64,000 nucleotides of DNA from Mesorhizobium_G sp050247155 (GTDB taxonomy: Bacteria > Pseudomonadota > Alphaproteobacteria > Rhizobiales > Rhizobiaceae), in assembly GCA_050247155.1 (NCBI GenBank), contig JBFWUS010000003.1:62001-126000 (forward strand), written 5' to 3'. Both the position numbers and the translations under genes were made by a program. Position 1 is the first letter of the stretch; each line of letters opens with the position of its first letter. The notes below the pieces were generated by a model. The model worked only from the letters and a program-made list of their open reading frames with translations, did no database searches and had not been told where the DNA came from. Positions 17,079 through 24,784 of this stretch are shown piece by piece.

Positions 17079-18137
17079 CTATCGGGACAACGCCATGACG
17101 ATAGCCTGTGAACGGCTATGCACGCCGAGCTTGCTGAAGATCGCGGATAGCTGGTTGCGAATGGTCTTCACGCTCTTGCCGAGCCGTTCGGCGATCGCGC
17201 GGTTGTCGAGCCCTTCCGCGACAAGCTCCAAGACGGCAGTCTCGGCGGGGGTGAGCGCGGCTTCGCGTATCGGAGACTGCCTCACGGGTTGGTCTTGGCC
17301 CAAAAAGGTCGTCAGCTCGGCGTGAAACATGGCCCATGCGGGCTCGTCCGGAAGCAGCACATGGTTCTTGCTTTCAAGCGGGACGAAGCGCGCGCCCGGG
17401 ATCGCGGCAGCCAGCTTGCGGCCTTCATTGAACGGCACGCGCGTGTCACCCCGGCAATGCGCAATGAGCGTCGGGACCTGCAATTTCCCGGCACGATCGA
17501 GCACGTCGATCCCCTGCATGTTCCAGAGCAATTGCGCCGCGACTTCAGGCGTCGCCGTCATCCGTTCGAGATCGCCCCACCAGCGGTGCTGCTCGGGCGT
17601 CCCGTCTGGTATGAACAGATTGGTGAAGAACTGGCAGAACGCCGGATTCTCGCGGCCCCAACCAATGCGAACGAAATTGACCAGCGTCTCGGCCTCCAGC
17701 CGCTCGGCTTCCGTCTGAGCCCGCACCCGTCCGCCTTGGCCATAGGCGTTCAGCAGAACAAGGTGCGACACGCGCTCGGGATGCCGCAGCGCAAACTCGA
17801 TGCCGAGCGCGCCGCCTTGCGACAGGCCGAGCAAGACAAAACGCGGCTCAGGGATCGACGCTGCTACGGCGTCAAGGTCAGCGTGCCATGCCTCGATCGA
17901 CAGGTCCGCGACATGGCGATCGGACAGGCCGCAGCCGCGCGGGTCGTAGCGCACAAACCGGTTTCGCGACGACAGCGCTTGCAGCCAGGGCCGCCAGACG
18001 GGGCTTTCGAGATCGTAATCAACATGGCTGAGCCAATGAGCGGCTCGCAGAATGACCGGACCGCTGCCGCACGACGCAACGGCAATCCGCGCGCCGTCGG
18101 CCGACTGACAGAAGCGTATGCTCTGGTTCAGCTTCAT
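17079..18137 (-). CDS. Alpha/beta hydrolase fused to LuxR-type helix-turn-helix
   Basis: 352 residues in two parts. Residues about 20-275 form an alpha/beta hydrolase: RYDPRGCGLSD near 62, nucleophile elbow GLSQGG with Ser about 105, a late Asp (CRGDTRVPF) and His (SKNHVLL), so the triad looks complete. Residues about 288-352 are a LuxR/FixJ HTH: LTPAETAVLELVAEGLDNRA, then KSVKTIRNQLSAIFSKLGVH. Such fusions occur as regulators that may sense or hydrolyse a small ester or lactone through the hydrolase half. It probably controls nearby genes such as the methyltransferase, but no target is shown by sequence. Confidence 0.9.
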   Translation of the reverse strand: MKLNQSIRFCQSADGARIAVASCGSGPVILRAAHWLSHVDYDLESPVWRPWLQALSSRNRFVRYDPRGCGLSDRHVADLSIEAWHADLDAVAASIPEPRFVLLGLSQGGALGIEFALRHPERVSHLVLLNAYGQGGRVRAQTEAERLEAETLVNFVRIGWGRENPAFCQFFTNLFIPDGTPEQHRWWGDLERMTATPEVAAQLLWNMQGIDVLDRAGKLQVPTLIAHCRGDTRVPFNEGRKLAAAIPGARFVPLESKNHVLLPDEPAWAMFHAELTTFLGQDQPVRQSPIREAALTPAETAVLELVAEGLDNRAIAERLGKSVKTIRNQLSAIFSKLGVHSRSQAIVMALSR

Positions 18138-18231
18138 TGCCGGATGATACCGCAGTGGCCGGTCAGGCGACAGGCCGGTATCACGGGGCGTGCGAGGTCA
18201 GCCTGCGAAGACGGAGGAAGGTAGCGATCTG

Positions 18232-18374
18232 AGTGTCTGAATCAAAAGTCATCATGCCGGGCTGCAAATGGCGCTTTTCTGCGCTTCGGTGCTCACGTAC
18301 TTCATGTACGCTCCGCTCCGATGCTCGAAAATCACTATTTTCGCCACGGCCTGACGATTTTTGATTCAGACACT
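18232..18374. repeat. MITE-like palindromic element, 143 bp
   Basis: AGTGTCTGAATCAAAA at 18232 is perfectly mirrored by TTTTGATTCAGACACT ending at 18374. The match continues inward with scattered mismatches (TCatCAtGCCG against TCgtCAgGCCG), and the centre holds a further small stem around CGTACTTCATGTACG. There is no coding frame. It fills the space between the VapC stop and the hydrolase-LuxR start; the rest of this 309-base gap shows nothing recognisable. Confidence 0.75.
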
Positions 18375-18446
18375 GAAAGACATTGGCTGGGAGTTTGTGG
18401 CGATGAGGGTGAGGACGGCGGCGCGGGATTTCCCGCCCAATCCTGC

Positions 18447-18827
18447 TTAGCGGATCAACTCGACCTTGCAGCCCATGTCGAATTCCGTCCAGGCCTTGTC
18501 CGCCGTGACGGCGGTGCGCCCGGATAGAATGGCCGTGGCAAGGCAGGCTCGGTCGCCGAGCGACAACACGCCCTTCGGCGCTTTGCGACGAAGCTGGCCG
18601 GCGAGGATTGCTTGTTCCTCGCTGAACGGAACTACCTCGATATTGCAAGACACGACAATGTCGATCCCGTCAGCTTCGGGAAGGTTCTGCTCGATACATT
18701 TCGTGATAACCTCTCCCAAATTCACCGAACTGATCCAAGCGTCTTGCGCGAGCGCCAAGGCCCGCTGCTCGCCCGCTTCGCTGCGGATGATCGCCAGAAT
18801 GACGGATGAATCGAGGATTGCCTTCAT
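18447..18827 (-). CDS. vapC: VapC-type PIN-domain ribonuclease toxin
   Basis: 126 residues with the PIN nuclease pattern: first acidic residue in LDSSVIL (Asp 6), a Glu in the region SSVNLGEVITK, and the later acidic cluster GDRACLA with a terminal AVTADKAWTEF. VapC toxins cut tRNA or rRNA and are blocked by the VapB partner encoded immediately upstream (three-base gap). The full set of acidic residues seems kept, so the toxin is probably functional. It lies between ivd and a MITE-like element. Confidence 0.9.
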   Translation of the reverse strand: MKAILDSSVILAIIRSEAGEQRALALAQDAWISSVNLGEVITKCIEQNLPEADGIDIVVSCNIEVVPFSEEQAILAGQLRRKAPKGVLSLGDRACLATAILSGRTAVTADKAWTEFDMGCKVELIR

Positions 18828-18830
18828 CTT

Positions 18831-19205
18831 TCAATCCAGCGGCGGTAGCCCGTGAGCCAGCCTCCATTCGTCTGCCTCTTCGGCCTCCTTGCGGGCCTCC
18901 TCCCGGCGATCCCTGATCAACTCCTCGACGATATCGACTCCGGGCGGGATTACAGCGCGCGCATGCGCTTGAACGCGCCGAATAGCGACCCGCGGCGAAA
19001 CGATACGAAATTCCCCGTTGACCACTTCCGCTGTTACCCTGTCGCCAGGCTTGACCAGCATGGCGGCGCGCATCTCGGCAGGAATGACGATGCGACCGGC
19101 CTGATCGATTTTCAGACGGGTGTAAGCAACCGACTGAAGATTTGACTCGGTCGCGTCGTAGGTTGATTGCGAAGTTTCAGAAAAGCCTGACCCTGCCATG
19201 GCCAT
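18831..19205 (-). CDS. vapB: AbrB/MazE-fold antitoxin (VapB partner)
   Basis: 124 residues if started at the ATG 19205; ATG 19199 and a longer frame are also open. Residues about 28-72 form the swapped-hairpin AbrB/SpoVT DNA-binding domain: RLKIDQAGRIVIPAEMRAAM, then KPGDRVTAEVVNGEFRIV. The C-terminal tail is helical and very acidic/basic (EELIRDRREEARKEAEEADE), suited to wrap the VapC toxin. It precedes vapC by three bases and starts 58 bases after the ivd stop on the same strand, so the module may be co-transcribed with the leucine genes as well as self-regulated. Confidence 0.88.
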   Translation of the reverse strand: MAMAGSGFSETSQSTYDATESNLQSVAYTRLKIDQAGRIVIPAEMRAAMLVKPGDRVTAEVVNGEFRIVSPRVAIRRVQAHARAVIPPGVDIVEELIRDRREEARKEAEEADEWRLAHGLPPLD

Positions 19206-19263
19206 TTTCCCGTCTATGCCAATTCCACTCAGTTTGGCATATCGTGGAAAAAATGGCAAAATG

Positions 19264-20424
19264 TCACCCCTCCGCCATCATCTCCCGGCCGATCAGCCAG
19301 CGGCGGATTTCGCTCGTCCCCGCGCCGATCTCGTAGAGTTTGGCGTCGCGCAGCAGTCGGCCGGCCGGAAATTCGTTGACATAGCCGTTGCCGCCCAGAA
19401 GCTGGATCGCGTCGAGCGCCATCAGTGTCGCCTTTTCGGCGGCGAAGAGGATGCAGCCGGCGGCGTCCTTGCGGGTCGTCTCCTTGCGGTCGCAGGCGCT
19501 GGCGACGGCATAGACATAGGCGCGGCAGGCGTTCATCGTCGTGTACATGTCGGCCAGCTTGCCCTGCACGAGCTGGAACTCGCCGATCGCCTTGCCGAAC
19601 TGCTTGCGTTCGTGGACATAGGGCATCGCCACGTCCATGCAGGCCGCCATGATGCCGAGCGGACCGCCGGCCAGAACCGTGCGCTCGTAGTCGAGGCCGG
19701 ACATCAGCACCTCGACGCCTTTTCCTTCCTCGTGCAGCACGTTCTCGAACGGAACCTCGACATTCTCGAACACCAGCTCGCCCGTGTTGGAGCCGCGCAT
19801 GCCGAGCTTGTCCAGTTTTTGGGCGACCGAAAAGCCGGGGGAGGAGGTTTCCAGCACAAAGGCGGTGATGCCGCGCGAATGTTTTTCGGGATCGGTCTTG
19901 GCGTAAACCACCAACGTGGCGGCGTCGGGGCCGTTGGTGATCCACATTTTTGTGCCGTTCAGGATGTAGCGGTCGTTGCGCTTTTCGGCGCGCAGGCGCA
20001 GCGACACGACATCCGAGCCGGAACCGCTCTCCGACATGGCGAGTGCGCCGACATCTTCGCCCGAACACAGGCCGGGCAGATATTTTTCCTTCTGCGCGGT
20101 CGTGCCCCAGCGATTGATCTGGTTGACGCAGAGATTGGAATGCGCGCCGTAGGAGAGACCGACCGAAGCGGATGCCCGCGAGATTTCTTCCATCGCCACG
20201 ACATGGGCGAGATAGCCCATGCCTGAGCCGCCGAAATCAGGATCGGCGGTGATGCCGAGCAGGCCGAGCTCGCCAAGCTCTTTCCACAGATGCGCTGGGA
20301 ATTCGTTCTTCAGATCGGTCTCGGCTGCGATCGGCGCGATGCGCTCACTGGCGAAGCGGCGCACCATGTCGCGCAGCGCCTCGACCTCGTCGCCGAGCGG
20401 AAAATTCAGGCCGTTGGTGTACAT
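19264..20424 (-). CDS. ivd: Isovaleryl-CoA dehydrogenase
   Basis: 386-residue FAD enzyme of the acyl-CoA dehydrogenase family that converts isovaleryl-CoA to 3-methylcrotonyl-CoA, the step before MccAB. Seen: GLSYGAHSNLCVNQINRWG, the FAD-binding AMSESGSGSDV and KMWITNGPDA, the IVD-typical active-site region MSGLDYERTVLAGGPLGIM (Glu in LDYER is the IVD catalytic base position), and LGGNGYVNEFPAGRLLRDAK near the end. Together with mccA, mccB and the adjacent TetR this marks a leucine degradation locus. The start ATG is at 20424. The following genes vapBC separate it from mccB. Confidence 0.95.
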   Translation of the reverse strand: MYTNGLNFPLGDEVEALRDMVRRFASERIAPIAAETDLKNEFPAHLWKELGELGLLGITADPDFGGSGMGYLAHVVAMEEISRASASVGLSYGAHSNLCVNQINRWGTTAQKEKYLPGLCSGEDVGALAMSESGSGSDVVSLRLRAEKRNDRYILNGTKMWITNGPDAATLVVYAKTDPEKHSRGITAFVLETSSPGFSVAQKLDKLGMRGSNTGELVFENVEVPFENVLHEEGKGVEVLMSGLDYERTVLAGGPLGIMAACMDVAMPYVHERKQFGKAIGEFQLVQGKLADMYTTMNACRAYVYAVASACDRKETTRKDAAGCILFAAEKATLMALDAIQLLGGNGYVNEFPAGRLLRDAKLYEIGAGTSEIRRWLIGREMMAEG

Positions 20425-20447
20425 GTTCGTTTCCTCGCCTTGTTGTT

Positions 20448-21065
20448 TTAGTGCTTTGATTGCCGGGTGACGGCGGTCGCGCCGACCAGCCGCAATGTCA
20501 TCTTGAGATAGGTGTCGGTGACTTCCTCGACCGACAGCCGCTCGTCGGGGCGGAACCAGACTATCACCCCAGTGATCATCTGGATGATCGCCATCGCGGT
20601 GAGGCCGACATCGTCGATGTCGAAGGCGCCGCTGTCGGCGCCGTCGCGCAGGATCTGGCGCAGGTTCTTCTCATAGGCGGTGCGCAACCTGAGGATTGCC
20701 GTCAGCCGTTCAGGCGACAGCGAACGAAGCTCCATATTGGAGACATGCGTGGAGTGCCGACGCATGATGTGGAAGCCGACGTGATGGCGCACGAAGGCGG
20801 CCAATCGTTCGGCCGCATCGCCTTCCACGGGCTCCGCGTCCTGCCATCCGGCGCTCAACTTCTCCATGTGCTCAAGCAACAGGGATTGAAGCAGGTCTTC
20901 CTTGGTCGGGTAATAGCGATAGAGCGCCGCCGCCTGGACCCCCACTTCGGCGGCGAGCTGGCGCATGGACACGGCTTCGTAGCCATGACGCGCCATCAGC
21001 GACAGCGCCGCTTCGCGCACCGCCGCATCTGTCTTTTCGCCATGTGAACCGGTGGTGCGGGCCAT
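20448..21065 (-). CDS. TetR-family regulator of the leucine degradation genes (inferred)
   Basis: 205 residues. The N-terminal HTH (residues about 12-58) reads VREAALSLMARHGYEAVSMR then VGVQAAALYRYYPTKEDLL, typical TetR. The ligand domain is hydrophobic with WFRPDERLSVEEVTDTYLKM at its end. It is the first gene of the ivd direction, with 23 bases between its stop and ivd, so it likely represses itself and ivd and is relieved by an acyl-CoA of the leucine pathway. A dyad around AACGTT lies 36 bases upstream of its start. Confidence 0.9.
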   Translation of the reverse strand: MARTTGSHGEKTDAAVREAALSLMARHGYEAVSMRQLAAEVGVQAAALYRYYPTKEDLLQSLLLEHMEKLSAGWQDAEPVEGDAAERLAAFVRHHVGFHIMRRHSTHVSNMELRSLSPERLTAILRLRTAYEKNLRQILRDGADSGAFDIDDVGLTAMAIIQMITGVIVWFRPDERLSVEEVTDTYLKMTLRLVGATAVTRQSKH

Positions 21066-21100
21066 TCAAATGCCTTCGATGTCGTTCGGGCGTATTAATA

Positions 21101-21116
21101 AAACAAACGTTCATTT
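21101..21116. promoter_or_regulatory. Candidate TetR operator upstream of tetR-ivd
   Basis: AAACAAACGTTCATTT is an imperfect 16-bp dyad centred on the perfect core AACGTT with AAA/TTT ends (12 of 16 positions symmetrical). Its place just upstream of the TetR start fits an autoregulatory operator; binding is inferred, not shown. Confidence 0.45.
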
Positions 21117-21191
21117 AATTCAAGCGTTCGATCGAAATTTCGCGCCTGGCGTCCGTGCTGTTGTGGGGGCATCGCGCTCGCCGATTTACTT

Positions 21192-21227
21192 GACTCAGTC
21201 CACAAAATATAATGGACTGAGTCCATT
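21192..21227. promoter_or_regulatory. Operator of the MarR-GNAT gene
   Basis: GACTCAGTCCA at 21192-21202 is exactly mirrored by TGGACTGAGTC at 21213-21223. The right half is itself a 17-bp palindrome (AATGGACTGAGTCCATT, 21211-21227). The sites end 15 bases before the ATG of the MarR-type gene. This double dyad is a convincing MarR-family autoregulatory site. Confidence 0.7.
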
Positions 21228-21242
21228 AAATGGAGAAACGTA

Positions 21243-22238
21243 ATGCTTGATCGCAGTGCGGTGATCGCCAGCATGCGGCGGTTCAATCGCTTCTATACGC
21301 GCCAGATCGGCTTGCTGGCCGAGACGCTGACCCAAAGCCAGTTTACGCTGACGGAAGCGCGCGTGCTCTTCGAGTTGGGCCATCGGGCCGCCTTGGCGAG
21401 CGACGCCGGCGCGGGCATGCACCACTTTCTCACCTCGTCGCTGCAACTCGACATAGGACCCGCGGCGTCCGAGATCGCCACTGATCTACGTGTCGACCCC
21501 GCCTATCTGGCACGCCTCCTGCGAAAATTCGGCGATCTGGGCCTGACGGAAAGTAGACAGGATCCAGGCGATGGCCGCCGGCGCATTCTATCCCTGACGG
21601 AGAAGGGCAAGCGGACCCTGGGCGAACTGCAGGCAAAAGCCGATGAGGAAGTCGGCCAGATGATAGCGGGACTGGACGATTTGCAGGCCGGCGAATTGGG
21701 TGGCGCCCTCGACAAGGTGGAACGACTGTTGGGCAATCATGCCGCATCGGCCGCCATTCGCTTGCGCCCGCATCGCATCGGCGATGTCGGCTGGGTGATC
21801 GAGAAGCAGTCGCGCCTCTATGCCGACGAGTATGGCTGGAACGAAGAGTATGAGGCGCTGGTCTGCGAAATCGGCGGCCGCTTCCTGCGCGATTTCGTGC
21901 CGGGCAAGGAATTCTGCTGGATCGCCGAGCGCGACGGCGAACGGCTGGGAGCCGTGTTTCTCGTGCGCCGCACGCAAGAGGAGGCGCAACTGCGCATGCT
22001 GCATGTGGAAGCGTCGGCGCGTGGGCAAGGGGTTGGCAGCAGGCTGGTGGCCGAATGCATCGAAACTGCCCGTCGCGTCGGCTACCGGCGGATGTTGTTA
22101 TGGACAAATGACGTTCTGACGAGCGCCCGCCACATCTACGAGCGCGCCGGTTTTACCCTGATAGAGCAGGAAGGACACCACAGCTTCGGGCACGACCTGC
22201 ATGGGCAAACGTGGGCGCTTGATCTGAGCAAGCCGTGA
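21243..22238 (+). CDS. MarR-type regulator fused to GNAT acetyltransferase
   Basis: 331 residues. Residues about 5-150 form a MarR winged helix (SMRRFNRFYTRQIGLLAETL, LRVDPAYLARLLRKFGDLGL with ESRQDPGDGRR as the wing). Residues about 165-320 form a GNAT N-acetyltransferase with the acetyl-CoA loop VEASARGQGVGSRLVAECIE and the terminal IYERAGFTLIEQEGHHSFG. This fused architecture is known in proteobacteria; substrate of the acetyltransferase half is not known. Start ATG 21243 follows GGAGAAACG. A strong palindrome directly upstream indicates autoregulation. The gene is divergent from the tetR-ivd transcript. Confidence 0.93.
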   Translation: MLDRSAVIASMRRFNRFYTRQIGLLAETLTQSQFTLTEARVLFELGHRAALASDAGAGMHHFLTSSLQLDIGPAASEIATDLRVDPAYLARLLRKFGDLGLTESRQDPGDGRRRILSLTEKGKRTLGELQAKADEEVGQMIAGLDDLQAGELGGALDKVERLLGNHAASAAIRLRPHRIGDVGWVIEKQSRLYADEYGWNEEYEALVCEIGGRFLRDFVPGKEFCWIAERDGERLGAVFLVRRTQEEAQLRMLHVEASARGQGVGSRLVAECIETARRVGYRRMLLWTNDVLTSARHIYERAGFTLIEQEGHHSFGHDLHGQTWALDLSKP

Positions 22239-22269
22239 GCCATTCGTTTCATTCCACGATAGGGCCGGG

Positions 22270-23154
22270 CTAGCCCGCCGAAAGCAACTCTCGCAGCACC
22301 CGCCAGGCCTTATCCGCCTCGCGCTGGTTGGCGTCGTGGCCGGCGACGGTGATCAGCGCTTTCCAAAGCGTCCAGGCGCGGCCGCGCGCCCAGGTTTCCT
22401 CGTCCAGGTTCAGCGCATCGCGGAAGGCGGCGCGGCTCTCGCCAGAGAAAAAAGTCCAGGTGATGGCGAGGTCGCAGGCCGGATCGCCGATGCCGGACGT
22501 GCCGAAGTCGATGACGCCACAAAGGCAACCATTCTCGACCAGCAAATTGCCCCAGGCGATATCGCCATGAAACCAGACAGGCGAGCAGTTCCATGAAGAA
22601 GCCAGAGCGTCGTCCCAGATGGATGTCGCGGATTCGACGTCTATATTGCCGGCGAGTGTCGTAAGCGCATCGCGGGTTTCTTGGTCGTAGACTTTCAGTG
22701 GTCCGCCGCGCCAGAAATTATGCTGGCCGGGCAGAGGACCGCCCGCAGCATCGGCTTTGCGCAAGGCGTTCAGAAAGCCGGCCAGATCGCGGGCGAACGT
22801 GACGAGGTTGTCGATGCGATCTTCGTTTGCCGGCTCGCCCGGCAGCCAGTCATAGACCGACCAAGCAAAAAAATAACTCTGGCCGGGTTCGCCTTTGGCG
22901 AGTGGCGTGGGGATCGGTAGCGGGAGTTGCGGCGCGAGTTTCGGTAGCCATTCCTGCTCCTTCTCAACTTGCAACGTGTATGACGCCGCGCTCGGCAGCC
23001 GCACCATCATGTCGCTGCCGAGCCGAAAGGTGCGATTGTCCCAGCCGCCGGGAACAATCGGTTCGACGGGCAGGTGCGCCCAATGCGGGAACTGGGTCTG
23101 CACCAAACGGCGGACAAGATCGGCGTCGATTGGTGGGACAGGCGGGGTCGTCAT
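22270..23154 (-). CDS. Aminoglycoside phosphotransferase-family kinase
   Basis: 294 residues with the APH/choline kinase fold. The catalytic loop is WFHGDIAWGNLL (His-Gly-Asp, then Asn) and the metal-binding Asp sits in VIDFGTSGIGDPACDLA. The N-terminal glycine-rich part is GGWDNRTFRLGSDMMVRLP. Members phosphorylate aminoglycosides or, more often when chromosomal, other hydroxyl compounds; resistance activity should not be assumed. It shares strand with the HisC-like gene upstream, 21 bases away, suggesting one transcript. Confidence 0.9.
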   Translation of the reverse strand: MTTPPVPPIDADLVRRLVQTQFPHWAHLPVEPIVPGGWDNRTFRLGSDMMVRLPSAASYTLQVEKEQEWLPKLAPQLPLPIPTPLAKGEPGQSYFFAWSVYDWLPGEPANEDRIDNLVTFARDLAGFLNALRKADAAGGPLPGQHNFWRGGPLKVYDQETRDALTTLAGNIDVESATSIWDDALASSWNCSPVWFHGDIAWGNLLVENGCLCGVIDFGTSGIGDPACDLAITWTFFSGESRAAFRDALNLDEETWARGRAWTLWKALITVAGHDANQREADKAWRVLRELLSAG

Positions 23155-23175
23155 GATAGCAATCTGCGGTAGCGG

Positions 23176-24282
23176 TCAGCCCCCGCGCGCCTCAGCCAAC
23201 GCCTTGGGCAGCTCTTCTGCAAAAATGTCGAGCTCGTGATCGAGGCCAACACCGATGCGGACACAGCGGTCGAGCCCCGGCGCCATCGGCTTGCGCACGA
23301 AGACATCGCGCTTCAGAAGGCCCTGCAGTACTTTCAGCGCAAACGCGCCGTCCGCGCCGCAATCCAGCGTCACGAAATTGGTTGAAGACGGGATCGGCTT
23401 CAACCCGTTGGCGCGGCCGATCCCGGCGATGCGGTCGCGTCCGGCCGCGATCTTGCCGACGACCTCAGTGAGATAGGCTTGGTCGGCAAGAGCGGCGAGG
23501 CCGGCGACCTGCGCCATCTTGTTGACGCCATAATGGGTGCGGATCTTCTCGAATTCGGTGATCACGGCTGCATCCCCGATCGCATAACCGCAGCGTATGC
23601 CGGCCAGCCCATAAGCCTTGGAGAAGGTGCGCAGCCGCAGGACATTGGAGCGAGTGAGATCGATAGGCGGCAGCCGGTCGAGCGGCGCAGTTTCGCCATA
23701 GGCCTCGTCCAGCACGAGCATTGTTGTTTCAGGGAGCTGCTCGATGAAGCGTTGGACCTCGTCGGCCTCCCAGAAGGTGCCCATTGGATTGTCGGGATTG
23801 GACAGATAGACCAACGTCGCGTTCTCGCGGCGCACGGCATCGAGCAGGCCTTGCAGGCTTTCGCGGTCGTTCTCGTAGGGTGCGGCGACAAGCCGACCGC
23901 CGGCGCCCGCGACATAAAAATTGAAGGTCGGATAGGCGCCGAGCGAGGTGACCACCGGCGCGCCGATCTCAGTGTACATTTTGACGATCAGCGCCAGCAG
24001 GCCGTCGATGCCTTCGCCGATGACGACATTGCCGATGCCGACATTGCAATGCGCGGCGATGGTCTGGCGCAGCTCAAAATTGTCCGGGTCGCAGTATTTC
24101 CACATCTGCGGAGCGGCCGCCGCCATGGCGGCGATGACGGACGGCGCGGGGCCAAAACAGCTTTCATTGGCGCCGATGCGCGCCCGGAACGGTTTTCCCC
24201 GTGTCCGCTCCTGGTTTTCCGGGCCGACGAACGGAACTGTCGCGGGCAAAGCCCGGATCGTGGCAGTGGGGGAAGGGCGCAT
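23176..24282 (-). CDS. HisC-like class I/II PLP aminotransferase
   Basis: 368 residues, fold type I PLP enzyme related to histidinol-phosphate aminotransferase. Visible: IGANESCFGPAPSVIAAM, the substrate-side SNPDNPMGTFW, VLDEAYGE, the lysine block LRTFSKAYGLAGIRCGYAIG (Schiff-base Lys in FSKAYG) and a late Arg in CVRIGVG. The hisC-type signature suggests transamination of an aromatic or imidazole substrate, but this may be a paralogue rather than the histidine enzyme as no his genes are near. I start at ATG 24282; the longer upstream frame lacks coding character. Confidence 0.88.
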   Translation of the reverse strand: MRPSPTATIRALPATVPFVGPENQERTRGKPFRARIGANESCFGPAPSVIAAMAAAAPQMWKYCDPDNFELRQTIAAHCNVGIGNVVIGEGIDGLLALIVKMYTEIGAPVVTSLGAYPTFNFYVAGAGGRLVAAPYENDRESLQGLLDAVRRENATLVYLSNPDNPMGTFWEADEVQRFIEQLPETTMLVLDEAYGETAPLDRLPPIDLTRSNVLRLRTFSKAYGLAGIRCGYAIGDAAVITEFEKIRTHYGVNKMAQVAGLAALADQAYLTEVVGKIAAGRDRIAGIGRANGLKPIPSSTNFVTLDCGADGAFALKVLQGLLKRDVFVRKPMAPGLDRCVRIGVGLDHELDIFAEELPKALAEARGG

Positions 24283-24784
24283 GATCGATCCTTCGGCTGG
24301 TCTCGCCGACTGGTACACGAAAATCGCCGGTGATTGCCACCGGCGAAAGTACAGACTTGGATGTCGTGAGCAACGCAGATACACGGGCGCCAGCCAAAGC
24401 GTGCCCGGTGACGCATCGGAGAGCGGCGTGGATGGCTGGGCGCTTCGACGCGCGCCCTTCCGCTGGGCGTTTGACCCTGAACGTTGTTGGAGGGCTAATT
24501 TGCGATGGCGGGCCACGAACGTGGGAGATGGGCACTACAGTTTCGTTGTTCCACTGGACGACGACACGCAGCTGCACAAAACTGCGTTGCCGTTCGATCG
24601 TCCAACTTGATCAGGGCATGCGATCCCGGACGATCACCTTCGGCACGGGCGCCGCAGAGAGAGCGACGTATCCAGTCAAGCAAGTCGGCAGGTCCGGATG
24701 TGGCTGGTGGGAGTGACATGTTGAATATGAAGAATCCGCCCCATTCGTTCGGCGATTCCTGGGGAGAGCTTGCGAGGCGACCTT
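24283..24784. other. 502-base intergenic stretch
   Basis: Between the HisC-like start and the histidine kinase stop. Open frames exist on both strands but none has a ribosome site, a recognisable domain or coding-like composition. I see no strong hairpin or tRNA. It should contain the promoter of the aminotransferase/kinase pair near its left end and a terminator for the kinase operon near its right end, but neither is clear. Confidence 0.4.

Noticed and set aside
22270..23154. Antibiotic resistance gene
   Set aside because: APH-like fold alone does not show aminoglycoside activity; a chromosomal metabolic kinase is more likely.
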